A stretch of 64,000 nucleotides of DNA. It comes from Salipiger mangrovisoli. GTDB taxonomy: Bacteria > Pseudomonadota > Alphaproteobacteria > Rhodobacterales > Rhodobacteraceae. The position numbers and the translations under genes are program-made. This document shows, one piece after another, positions 41,726-49,912 of the stretch. The first letter of the stretch is position 1, and every line of letters starts with the position of its first letter. The stretch is from NCBI RefSeq assembly GCF_015223355.1, contig NZ_JADFFK010000013.1:62001-126000 (forward strand), given 5' to 3'. The notes beneath the pieces are model-generated. The model did not search any database, was not told the DNA's origin, and saw only the letters and a list, made by a program, of their open reading frames with translations.

Positions 41726-43015
41726 TCAACGGACCAGGCTCGGCAGCCAGAGCGCCAACGGCGGGAACAGCGCCACGAGGACCACCACCACCAGGATCGC
41801 CAGCAGGAACGGCAGCGCCGCGGCGACGACGAACTCGAAGGGGCGGCCCGAGATATTGGTGATCACATAGAGCACCATGCCGAAGGGCGGCGTGGCCTCT
41901 CCGATGACCAGCAGCATGATCATGATGATCCCGAAATGCACCGGGTCGAAACCGTAGAGCACCATGATCGGCACGAGGATCGGGGTCAGGATATTGATCG
42001 CGACGGCGACCGACATGAAGCAGCCGATCGCCAGCAGGAAGACCATCACCAGCAGCATGATCACCGCCGGGCTGTCGGACAGGCCGATCAACCAGTTCGC
42101 GATCGTCGTCGGCAGTTTCACCCGCGTCAGGATCCAGGCCAGCACCGCCGAGCAGCCGAGGATGAACATGATCGTGGCGGAATCGTAGGTCGAGCGTCGC
42201 AGGACCCCGATCACCGCGCGCAGCCCCATCGAGCGGTAGAGCACGGTGGCCAGGAAAAACGCCCAGAGCCCGGCAACCGCGGCCGCCTCGGTGGCGGTGA
42301 AAACGCCGAGCATGATGCCGCCCAAAAGGATGACCGGGGTGAGCAGCGCGCCGAAAGCCGACAGGAACGAAGCCCAGAGCCGGGCCAATCCGGGGAATCT
42401 GCCGCGCGGATAGTTGAAGCGCCGCGCGTGCCAGGCCGACAGCAGCATGAGCGCCGCCGCCATCAGCAGACCCGGCAGGATCCCGGCCAGCAGCATGTCC
42501 GTCGCGCTGACCTGTGCGAGGATCGCATAGAGGATCGCGGGAATGCTGGGCGGGATGATCGGACCGATCAGCGACGAGGCCACCGTGACGCCGATGGTTG
42601 TGCGGTCATCGTAATTGGCCTCGCGCATGGCACGGATCTCGATGTTCCCCAGGCCCGCCGCATCGGCGGTTCCCGAGCCTGACATGCCCGCGAAGAGCAT
42701 GCTTGCCAGCACGTTCACCTGCGCCAGCCCGCCGCGCATCGGCGAGACGAGGTCCTTGGCGAAGCTGAAAAGCCGGGTGGTGGCACCGCTCTCGTTCATC
42801 AGGTGTCCGACGAAGACGAACATCGGGATCGCCAGCAGCGTGAAGGAGTCGATCCCCGCGACCACCCGCTGCACGATGATCTCGTAGGGGATGGAGTCGA
42901 TGCCGCGCGTCGTCCCGAAGTAGATGAGGCCGGAGAGGCCCATGGCGAAGGCCGCTCCGAGGCCGAGCCCCAGCAGCACGACCAGATAGCCGAGCATGGC
43001 AAAGCCCTGGATCAT
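41726..43015 (-). CDS. dctM: TRAP transporter large permease subunit
   Basis: 429 residues, about twelve helices. It has [69 protein letters not shown] and GEATPPFGMVLYV. The ATG at 43015 overlaps the small-subunit stop by 4 nt; a longer open frame upstream is the small subunit's antisense-free second frame and is not used. It is the transport subunit of the second TRAP system in the window. Confidence 0.93.
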   Translation of the reverse strand: MIQGFAMLGYLVVLLGLGLGAAFAMGLSGLIYFGTTRGIDSIPYEIIVQRVVAGIDSFTLLAIPMFVFVGHLMNESGATTRLFSFAKDLVSPMRGGLAQVNVLASMLFAGMSGSGTADAAGLGNIEIRAMREANYDDRTTIGVTVASSLIGPIIPPSIPAILYAILAQVSATDMLLAGILPGLLMAAALMLLSAWHARRFNYPRGRFPGLARLWASFLSAFGALLTPVILLGGIMLGVFTATEAAAVAGLWAFFLATVLYRSMGLRAVIGVLRRSTYDSATIMFILGCSAVLAWILTRVKLPTTIANWLIGLSDSPAVIMLLVMVFLLAIGCFMSVAVAINILTPILVPIMVLYGFDPVHFGIIMIMLLVIGEATPPFGMVLYVITNISGRPFEFVVAAALPFLLAILVVVVLVALFPPLALWLPSLVR

Positions 43016-43503
43016 CCGGCGTCCTCCTGCGGCTGCGCCGCTTGGTCTGGCGTGGGCAGGAGTTGCAGGACGAGCAGCGCCGCCGACAGCAGCGCTCCGA
43101 TCACCACCGGCAGGTAGACCATGCCGTGGTTGGCCCATGCCATGGTCGCCAGCGGGTGAGCCCACGAGGACAATGTCAGTTTCACCCCGCCCCAGGCGAG
43201 ACACAGCAGGAAGACCAGCGCCAGGACCCTGTGCGCGACCCTCAGAAGCCGAAGCGCCTCGGGAGAGCGGATCGACCGTTCGAGGATGTCGATCTTGAGA
43301 TGCCCCCCATCAGCCGTCACGAGGATCAGGCCGAAGAACACCATGTAGACGTTCAGCAGGCGCGCCAATTCCTCGCTCCAGACCATCGATATCCCGGCGT
43401 ATCGGTAGGCGACCTGCGCGATGATCGCGCACAGGAAGCCAGCGAAGGCGAAGGTGGCGACGGCGTCGCTCACCTTCACGATCATCTGCGTGGCACGATT
43501 CAA
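43012..43503 (-). CDS. dctQ: TRAP transporter small permease subunit
   Basis: 163 residues with four hydrophobic helices and the DctQ signature around VWSEELARLLNVYMVFFG and GGHLKIDILE. The start is a TTG at 43503 that overlaps the dctP stop by 4 nt, so its translation is probably coupled to dctP; an ATG six codons in (43485) is the alternative. Confidence 0.88.
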   Translation of the reverse strand: MNRATQMIVKVSDAVATFAFAGFLCAIIAQVAYRYAGISMVWSEELARLLNVYMVFFGLILVTADGGHLKIDILERSIRSPEALRLLRVAHRVLALVFLLCLAWGGVKLTLSSWAHPLATMAWANHGMVYLPVVIGALLSAALLVLQLLPTPDQAAQPQEDAG

Positions 43504-44483
43504 TTTCCGGTGCCTTGCTTGGTTTCGATGACCTCGACCGCCTTCTCGTAGATGCCCGGTTCGAGCTGGCTGTTGGCCGCGGCGCGGATGATCTCCATGC
43601 TGTCGGTGCGGAAGGAGGGGTCGGGCTGCACCAGTTCGACGCCCGAGGCGACGATCTCGTCTATCAGGCTCTGGTTCTCCTCGAAAGCGCTCTGCGAGCC
43701 CGCCGCCGTGGCCTTGTCGATCGCCGCCTGGAGCTTCGCCTGGGCCTCTGCGTCAAGCCCGTTCCAGAAGTCGAGATTGGCCATGATCGTGATGTAGCTA
43801 TGCTGATGCTCGGTCGCGATCAGATGGCTCTGGACCTCGTAGAGCCGGCGGCCGAGGATGTTGCTCAGCATGTTCTCCTGCGCGTCGATCACGCCGGTCT
43901 GCAGCCCCGAGAACACCTCGGGCGAGGGCATCGGGGTGGTCGTTGCCCCCATCCCGGACCAGATCTTGATCCACAGCGGGATCTCCGGCATGCGGATCTT
44001 GAGCCCCTTGAGATCGTCCAGGGTCCGGAACGGCCGGTTCGCGGTGGTCCAGCGCGCGCCCTGGTAGTAGGTCCCGAGAAACTTGGCGTTGCCCTTCTCC
44101 TCAAGCGCCGCCTTCAGCCGGTCCCCGGTCTCCGAGGCCAGGAATGCCTGGATGCTGGCGTAATCGGGGAACAGGTAGGGCACCAGCGTCGCATCGAGTT
44201 CCGGGAAGTAGAGCGAGGCGTGGATCACGCCCATGTGGATGTCCGTCTCGCCGAGCCGCAGCAGGTCGAGCAGTTCGCGCTCGCCGCCCAGCGAGCCGTC
44301 GAGGAAGATGTCCACGGTCGTCTCGGGGCTCGACTCGCCGAGTGCCCCGACCAGCGTTTCGGTGACCACGCGGTTCACCCCGCTGTCTGGCACCGTCGAG
44401 GCCAGCGTGATCGTATCGGCAAGCGCCGCGACCGGCAGCAGCGCGACGGCCCCTGCCAAAAGAACGTCCTTCAAGTGCTTCAT
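43500..44483 (-). CDS. dctP: TRAP transporter substrate-binding protein
   Basis: 327 residues. Signal peptide of about 22 residues (cleavage after ALA), then the DctP fold: TITLASTVPDSGVNR, IFLDGSLGGERELLDLLRLGETD, DLKGLKIRMPEIP with the carboxylate-binding Arg, and LQTGVIDAQENMLSN. The first gene of the TRAP operon. The lyase gene 36 nt upstream (44520-45383) reads in the same direction and probably uses the imported acid. Confidence 0.92.
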   Translation of the reverse strand: MKHLKDVLLAGAVALLPVAALADTITLASTVPDSGVNRVVTETLVGALGESSPETTVDIFLDGSLGGERELLDLLRLGETDIHMGVIHASLYFPELDATLVPYLFPDYASIQAFLASETGDRLKAALEEKGNAKFLGTYYQGARWTTANRPFRTLDDLKGLKIRMPEIPLWIKIWSGMGATTTPMPSPEVFSGLQTGVIDAQENMLSNILGRRLYEVQSHLIATEHQHSYITIMANLDFWNGLDAEAQAKLQAAIDKATAAGSQSAFEENQSLIDEIVASGVELVQPDPSFRTDSMEIIRAAANSQLEPGIYEKAVEVIETKQGTGN

Positions 44484-44519
44484 GAGTTCCTCCTCCCTAT
44501 GTGAAGCCCGACCTCCCCG

Positions 44520-45383
44520 TCAGGCTCTGAAACGGTCTTCCAGCTCGTATATTTCGTCGAACCCCATAAGTTTGTTGAATTTCTCGAAGTTGTAGAGCGG
44601 TGCCGAGATCGCCTCTTCGCCGCCGTTCAGCAGGCCGGCATAGACGTTCTCGAGCGCTGCGCCGACGGCCAGGAAGCCGGTCGCGGGATAGATAGAAAGG
44701 CCGAAGCCCAGCTCCCGGAGCCGCGCCTGCGGCAGCACCGGCGTGCGTCCGCCTTCGACGTTGTTGACCAGCACCGGCTTCGAGAAATGCGCCGCGATGC
44801 GGGCAAGTTCTTCCTCGCTCTCGGGCGACTCGATGAACAGGATATCGGCCCCGGCGGCATCATATTGCTCCATCCGGTGGATGGCCTCGTCGAGCCCGTG
44901 GGTGGTGCGGGCGTCGGTGCGGGCAAGGATCAGGAACTCGTCGCTGCGACGCGCGTCGGTGGCGACCTTGATCTTGGTCACCATGTCCTCGGTGGGGATC
45001 ACCGCGCGGCCAAGCGTGTGACCGCATTTCTTCGGAAAGACCTGGTCCTCGATCTGAATCGCGCTCGCCCCGGCGGCCTCGTATCCTCGGACCGTGTGGG
45101 CGACGTTCACGATGCCACCGTAACCCGTATCGCCATCGGCGATCAGCGGTATACCGCGCTCGCGGCAAAAGGCGCCCATCACCTCGACCCGGCCGACCAT
45201 ATCCCGGTAGGACGCGAGCCCCGCATCGGGCAGTCCGAGGTGCGACGCGACGCTTCCATATCCCGTCATATAGGCCACGCTCGCCCCGGCCGAGACGGCC
45301 ATGCGCAACGAGATCATGTCATAGACGCCGGGAGCGACGAGCATCTCTCCAGTGGCCAGGCGTGCCTTGAGTGTTCCTTGCAT
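44520..45383 (-). CDS. Isocitrate lyase/PEP mutase family C-C lyase
   Basis: 287 residues. The family signature KKCGH is near residue 115 (FPKKCGHTLGRAVI), with metal ligands in DGDTGYGG and IQIEDQVFPK, and ILARTDARTTHGLDEAI and LFIESPESEEE further on. Relatives are 2-methylisocitrate lyase, 2,3-dimethylmalate lyase, oxaloacetate decarboxylase and phosphonopyruvate enzymes; the KKCGH loop suggests a lyase, not a PEP mutase. GTGAGGGAAA precedes the ATG. A 2-hydroxy dicarboxylic acid imported by the adjacent TRAP system is the likely substrate class. Confidence 0.87.
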   Translation of the reverse strand: MQGTLKARLATGEMLVAPGVYDMISLRMAVSAGASVAYMTGYGSVASHLGLPDAGLASYRDMVGRVEVMGAFCRERGIPLIADGDTGYGGIVNVAHTVRGYEAAGASAIQIEDQVFPKKCGHTLGRAVIPTEDMVTKIKVATDARRSDEFLILARTDARTTHGLDEAIHRMEQYDAAGADILFIESPESEEELARIAAHFSKPVLVNNVEGGRTPVLPQARLRELGFGLSIYPATGFLAVGAALENVYAGLLNGGEEAISAPLYNFEKFNKLMGFDEIYELEDRFRA

Positions 45384-45460
45384 TTTCCCTCACTTAGAAT
45401 ACAAAGTGCATTAAAACATGCGCAAATAATCATGATTCTTACGTCACGGTATACAATCGG
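45384..45460. promoter_or_regulatory. Divergent promoter region with ATACAA repeats
   Basis: The 77-nt gap between the lyase and GntR genes is AT-rich and holds ATACAA twice (about 45396-45401 and 45451-45456), the second as part of GTATAC (45449-45454). FCD-type GntR proteins often bind such short dyads, so this is a candidate operator. Confidence 0.35.
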
Positions 45461-46141
45461 ATGAAAAAGTCTACGAAAAGCTCTACCCCTGGCCAGACCG
45501 GCTACGAGGTGATCCGACAGGCCATCATCGAAGGCGAGTACCGCGAAGGGGACCGGCTGATCGAAGCGGAGCTTGCCGAACGTGCGGGCGTGAGCCGCAC
45601 GCCGATCCGCGACGCGCTGCGCCGGCTGGAGCGCGAAGGCTTCGTGAATATCCGCGCGGGATCCGGCGCGATCGTCGCGAAATACAGCGGCTCGGATCTA
45701 TCGGATCTGTTCGAGATCCGCGCGGCGCTCGAGACCCTCGGTGCGGGTCTCGCGGCGCTGCATGCACGCGCCAGGGATCTCGACGAGCTGGAAGCCATGT
45801 GCGACGCCATGGACGAGATCGCCGCCGGCCGTGGCACCGATTTTCTCGAGGCATTCTCCGTGCAGAACACGGCGTTTCACCTGAAAATCCTCGAGATGTC
45901 GCGCAACCCGCAACTGGCCGAGATGGCGGGCTCGCTGATGAAGCTGGGGGTCATCATGCGCACCTACAACCGCTTCGACATCACCCGGCTCGAACGCAGC
46001 ATCTACGACCACCGCTGCATCCTCGCCGCCCTGCGCGCAGGCAGCGTCAACCGCGCCGAGTCGGCCATGCGCAGTCATGTTCTGTCGTCGATCGACACCT
46101 TCGACACATCCAGCGACTCGCCGCTGTCGCGCAGGACCTAG
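45461..46141 (+). CDS. GntR family transcriptional regulator (FCD subfamily)
   Basis: 226 residues. The winged HTH reads YEVIRQAIIEGEYREGDRLIE, ELAERAGVSRTPIRDALRRLEREGFV, then the FCD all-helical sensor with SDLFEIRAALETLGAGLAA and the metal-ligand HHxD-like segments FHLKILEMSRN and YDHRCILAAL. It is divergent from the lyase-TRAP operon and probably represses it until the acid ligand appears. No ribosome-binding site is visible before the ATG. Confidence 0.92.
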   Translation: MKKSTKSSTPGQTGYEVIRQAIIEGEYREGDRLIEAELAERAGVSRTPIRDALRRLEREGFVNIRAGSGAIVAKYSGSDLSDLFEIRAALETLGAGLAALHARARDLDELEAMCDAMDEIAAGRGTDFLEAFSVQNTAFHLKILEMSRNPQLAEMAGSLMKLGVIMRTYNRFDITRLERSIYDHRCILAALRAGSVNRAESAMRSHVLSSIDTFDTSSDSPLSRRT

Positions 46142-46150
46142 GCCCGACGC

Positions 46151-46615
46151 TCAATCCAACCGCGCGGGCTGGTACTTCACCCGCCGGATGGGGATCGAGG
46201 ATTCCAGCGACGCCACCCCCGGCAGCTTGGTCAGCCGCCCGGTCAGAAAGCGTTCGTATTCCGCCAGATCGCGGACCGAGATCCGCAGCAGGTAATCGAA
46301 GCTGCCGGTCATCAGCCAGCAATCGACGATCTCCGGACAGCGCCGCACCTCGGTCTCGAACGCTTCGAGCCGGTCGTCGATCTGCCGATCGAGCCGGACC
46401 GAGATGAACACGCTGAAGCCGAAGCCCAGCTTTTCTTCGTCGATGCGGGCGCTGTAGCCGGTGATATAGCCATCCGTCTCCAGCCTGCGGATCCGCCGGG
46501 CGCAGGGCGACGCCGAGAGGCCGACCCGCTCGCTCAGTTCCTGATGGCTTGCGCGCGCATTATTCCGCAACTCGCGCAGCAGCTTTCGATCGATCTCGTC
46601 CAGGTTCTGCGACAT
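46151..46615 (-). CDS. Lrp/AsnC family transcriptional regulator
   Basis: 154 residues. N-terminal HTH LDEIDRKLLRELRNNARAS, HQELSERVGLSASPCARRIRRLE, then the RAM ligand-binding domain with FSVFISVRL, VDCWLMTGSFDYLLRI and a C-terminal SIPIRRVKY. The start is ATG 46615; the open frame extends 70 codons further but through the promoter region. It is divergent from the AceE-like gene, which it probably regulates in response to an amino acid. Confidence 0.92.
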   Translation of the reverse strand: MSQNLDEIDRKLLRELRNNARASHQELSERVGLSASPCARRIRRLETDGYITGYSARIDEEKLGFGFSVFISVRLDRQIDDRLEAFETEVRRCPEIVDCWLMTGSFDYLLRISVRDLAEYERFLTGRLTKLPGVASLESSIPIRRVKYQPARLD

Positions 46616-46654
46616 AGGCGCTCGTTTCCGCTGTAGTTCGACGATTAGGCGCTC
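46615..46654. promoter_or_regulatory. Direct repeat at Lrp start
   Basis: TAGGCGCTC occurs at 46615-46623 and 46646-46654, start to start 31 bp, about three helical turns. The first copy touches the Lrp start codon. It is a candidate for cooperative binding of the Lrp protein in the 130-nt region shared with the AceE-like gene. Confidence 0.4.
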
Positions 46655-46745
46655 ATTATCACTCCAGAACGCCGCGTCTGGCAATCCAAAAGCCGCCTTT
46701 CGCCAGCCGAGTCGGTGTAGGCTCGCGCGCAAAGGGAGGCACCAC

Positions 46746-49112
46746 ATGACCAACGACGCGCAGCACCTCAAGGTGATCGAGCAGCGACTGCTTTGGCTCT
46801 CGCACTGGATGATCCACAACGCCAATCATCTCCGCCCCAAGGAGGATGGCATCAAGATCGGCGGGCATCAGGCCTCCTCGGCCTCGATGGTGTCGATCAT
46901 GACGGCGCTCTACTTCTCGGCGCTGCGCCCGGAAGACCGGGTGGCGGTGAAGCCGCACGCCTCGCCGATCTTCCACGCGATGCAGTACCTGATGGGCAAC
47001 CAGACGCGCGAGAAGATGGAAAACTTCCGCGGCTACGGCGGCGTGCAGAGCTACCCGAGCCGCACCAAGGACATCGATGACGTCGACTTCTCCACCGGCT
47101 CGGTCGGGCTTGGCGTCGGCATCACCGCGCTGGCCTCGATGGTGCAGGATTTCATTCGCGCCAAGGACTGGGGGGCGGAGGTCGACGCGGGCCGCATGGT
47201 CGCGCTGGTCGGCGATGCCGAGCTCGACGAGGGCAATATCTACGAGGTGCTTCAGGAGGGCTGGAAGAACGACCTGCGCAACTGCTGGTGGGTGATCGAC
47301 TACAACCGCCAGTCGCTCGACGGCATCGTGCGCGAGGGTCTGTTCGAGCGGGTCGAGAAGATCTTCGAGGCCTTCGGCTGGGACGTGGTGCGGGTCAAAT
47401 ACGGCGCCCTGCAACGCGAGGCGTTCAACGAGCCCGGCGGTGCGCGACTGCGCGACTGGATCGACGCCTGCCCGAACGCGGAATACTCGGCACTCACCTA
47501 TCGCGGCGGCGCGGTCTGGCGCGAGCGGCTGATGGAGGATCTGGGCGATCAGGGCGAGGTCACCGCGCTGATCGAGCGCCGCAGCGATGCCGAGCTGGCG
47601 GCGCTGATGGAGAACCTCGGCGGCAACTGCGTGTCCACCATGGCCGAGGCATTCGCCGCCGTGGACCACGACCGCCCCGTCTGCTTCCTCGCCTATACGA
47701 TCAAGGGCTGGGGCACGCCGATCGCCGGGCACAAGGACAACCACGGCGGGCTGATGACCAAGGCGCAGATGGCCGAATGGCAGGCGCATATGGGCGTCGC
47801 CGAGGGGCAGGAATGGGAGCCCTTCGCGACGGTGCCCGACGCCGCGGCGCTGAAGCAGTTCCTCTCGGAAGTGCCCTTCTTCGCCAAGGGGCCGCGGCGC
47901 TATTCCGATGCGCGCCTGTCGGTTCCGGCGGTGGCCATCGACACCAGCCGCGAGATCTCGACCCAGATGGCCTTCGGCAAGATCCTCGACGAGCTGGCGC
48001 GCGGGGGCAGCGATCTGGCGGCGCGGATCATGACCACCTCGCCCGACGTGACCGGCACCACCGGGCTCGGGCCCTGGGTGAATCGGCGCAAGCTCTTTGC
48101 CCGCGCGGCGCAGAGCGATGCCTTCATCGAGCACCGCATCCCCTCGACCGCCAAGTGGAACTTCGCCCCCGAGGGGCAGCACCTGGAACTTGGCATCGCC
48201 GAGATGAACCTCTTCCTGCTGCTCGGCGCGGCGGGGCTGTCGCACAGCCTCTTCGGCAAGCGGGTGATCCCCATCGGCACGGTCTATGACCCCTTCGTCG
48301 CCCGCGGCCTCGATGCGCTGAACTACGCCTGCTACCAGGACGCCCGCTTCATGATCGTCGGCACGCCCTCGGGCGTCACTCTGGCCCCCGAGGGCGGGGC
48401 GCACCAGTCGATCGGCACGCCGCTCATCGGCATGAGCCAGGACGGGCTGGCGGCCTTCGAGCCCGCCTTCGCCGACGAACTGGCGGTGATCATGGAATGG
48501 GCCTTCGACTACATGCAGCGCGAGGGCCGCGGCGACCCCGACGAGCGGACCTGGCTGCGCGACGAGACCGGCGGCTCGGTCTACCTGCGGCTGACCACGA
48601 AGCCGCTGGAGCAACCCGGCAAGCGCCATGACGATGCCTTCGTGCAGGGTGCCATCGACGGCGCCTACTGGCTGCGCAAGCCGGGGCCGAACTGCTCTGT
48701 GGTCATCGCCTACCAGGGCGCGGTGGCCGACGAGGCGATCGCCGCGGCGGGGATGATCGGCGAGCACCGCCGCGACGTCGGCGTGCTGGCGGTGACCTCG
48801 GCGGACCGGCTCAACGCCGGCTGGACCGCGGCGCAGCGCGACCGGGCGCGCGGCAACCCGCGGGCGCGCTCGCACGTGGAGGCGCTGCTCGGCGACCTGC
48901 CGCGCCATTGCACGCTGGTCACGGCGATCGATGGCCATCCGGCCACGCTGTCCTGGCTCGGCGCGGTGGCCGGGCACAGGGTCATACCGCACGGGGTCGA
49001 ACATTTCGGCCAGACCGGCACCATCGGCGATCTCTACCGCCACTTCGGGCTGGATCGGGAAAGCCTTGCGCGGGCGGTCACCAATCTGACTGTTGGAGCC
49101 GTGGTGGCCTGA
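46746..49112 (+). CDS. AceE-like thiamine diphosphate-dependent E1/transketolase-family protein
   Basis: 788 residues. The first part is a pyruvate-dehydrogenase-E1-like TPP domain: GGHQASSASMVSIMTALYF, the TPP/metal motif GDAELDEGN followed about 26 residues later by VIDYNRQSLDG, and YTIKGWGTPIAGHKDNH. The middle and C-terminal parts follow AceE order with EHRIPSTAKWNFAPEGQHLELGI, split, and TPSGVTLAPEGGAHQS. E. coli AceE has about 887 residues. No E2 or E3 gene is adjacent. GGGAGGCACCAC precedes the ATG. It should decarboxylate a 2-oxo acid; which one, and which acyl acceptor, is not visible. Confidence 0.88.
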   Translation: MTNDAQHLKVIEQRLLWLSHWMIHNANHLRPKEDGIKIGGHQASSASMVSIMTALYFSALRPEDRVAVKPHASPIFHAMQYLMGNQTREKMENFRGYGGVQSYPSRTKDIDDVDFSTGSVGLGVGITALASMVQDFIRAKDWGAEVDAGRMVALVGDAELDEGNIYEVLQEGWKNDLRNCWWVIDYNRQSLDGIVREGLFERVEKIFEAFGWDVVRVKYGALQREAFNEPGGARLRDWIDACPNAEYSALTYRGGAVWRERLMEDLGDQGEVTALIERRSDAELAALMENLGGNCVSTMAEAFAAVDHDRPVCFLAYTIKGWGTPIAGHKDNHGGLMTKAQMAEWQAHMGVAEGQEWEPFATVPDAAALKQFLSEVPFFAKGPRRYSDARLSVPAVAIDTSREISTQMAFGKILDELARGGSDLAARIMTTSPDVTGTTGLGPWVNRRKLFARAAQSDAFIEHRIPSTAKWNFAPEGQHLELGIAEMNLFLLLGAAGLSHSLFGKRVIPIGTVYDPFVARGLDALNYACYQDARFMIVGTPSGVTLAPEGGAHQSIGTPLIGMSQDGLAAFEPAFADELAVIMEWAFDYMQREGRGDPDERTWLRDETGGSVYLRLTTKPLEQPGKRHDDAFVQGAIDGAYWLRKPGPNCSVVIAYQGAVADEAIAAAGMIGEHRRDVGVLAVTSADRLNAGWTAAQRDRARGNPRARSHVEALLGDLPRHCTLVTAIDGHPATLSWLGAVAGHRVIPHGVEHFGQTGTIGDLYRHFGLDRESLARAVTNLTVGAVVA

Positions 49113-49124
49113 CAGCCGCCGGAC

Positions 49125-49152
49125 CCCCCTGTGCGCTAAAGCGCCCAGGGGG
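49125..49152. terminator. Strong convergent hairpin containing cobS stop
   Basis: CCCCCTG (49125-49131) pairs with CAGGGGG (49146-49152), and inside it GCGCT (49133-49137) pairs with AGCGC (49140-49144), one mismatch between. The cobS stop (TAG, minus strand, 49136-49138) lies at the tip. A bidirectional terminator between the AceE-like gene and cobS. Confidence 0.65.
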
Positions 49153-49912
49153 CTGAAAGCAGCGCCAGCGCCGTCCAGCAGAAGACTTCGGACACCAGCT
49201 GGACCGCGCCCAGCACATCGCCGGTCACCCCGCCGATCCGCTGCTGCGCAAGACGCCCGAGCGCGGCCGCAACCGTCGCGCAGACCAGCACCAGCATCAG
49301 ACCGGTCGCGCCCGCCAGCAGCAGCCCGCCCGCCGTGACGACGAGCAGCACAAGGCGCGCCGCCCGGCTCCGCCCCGCGGCCAACCGGCCCATGCCGTCC
49401 GCCCGCGCGGGCGGCAGACCTTCCTGCACGGCGACCATGGCCGCACGGCTGAACATCCCGATCAGCACGAACCAGCCCGCCCCGCCCCAGGATCCCAGCT
49501 GCGGCCCGAGCTGCGCCAGCGCCGCGACCCAGAGCGCAGACGCGAGGATCAGCGCCATCACCCCATAGCTGCCGATGCGGCTGTCGCGCATGATCTCGAG
49601 ACAATGAGTCCGGTCGCGCCCGCCGCCCAGTCCATCGGCGAAGTCCGCCAGCCCGTCGACGTGCAGCGCGCCGGTCGCCAGCACGTGCGCCGCCACCGCC
49701 AGTACCGCCGCCAGCGGCGGGCTGGCCCCGGTCGCCAGCGTCCCGGCGAGCGCCGCCCAACCGAGCAGCCCGACCAGCGCACCCACCGGAACAAAGGCCC
49801 AGCGGGCCGCGCTCAACGCGGGCGCCTCGCCCTCGATCCGCCCGGCGGGCAACCGCGTCAGCAGCATGACGGCCACCTGCAGCTCGCGCAGGCGGCCCCG
49901 CAGCCCGGTCAT
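49136..49912 (-). CDS. cobS: Adenosylcobinamide-GDP ribazoletransferase
   Basis: 258 residues and about six membrane helices. CobS landmarks are MLLTRLPAG near the N-terminus, HVDGLADFADGLGGGRD (metal-binding Asp cluster), EIMRDSRIGSYGVMAL and IGGVTGDVLGAVQLVSE. It joins adenosylcobinamide-GDP to alpha-ribazole to give the cobalamin skeleton at the membrane. The ATG at 49912 overlaps the cobT stop by 4 nt. Last gene of cobU-cobT-cobS. Confidence 0.95.
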   Translation of the reverse strand: MTGLRGRLRELQVAVMLLTRLPAGRIEGEAPALSAARWAFVPVGALVGLLGWAALAGTLATGASPPLAAVLAVAAHVLATGALHVDGLADFADGLGGGRDRTHCLEIMRDSRIGSYGVMALILASALWVAALAQLGPQLGSWGGAGWFVLIGMFSRAAMVAVQEGLPPARADGMGRLAAGRSRAARLVLLVVTAGGLLLAGATGLMLVLVCATVAAALGRLAQQRIGGVTGDVLGAVQLVSEVFCWTALALLSAPWAL

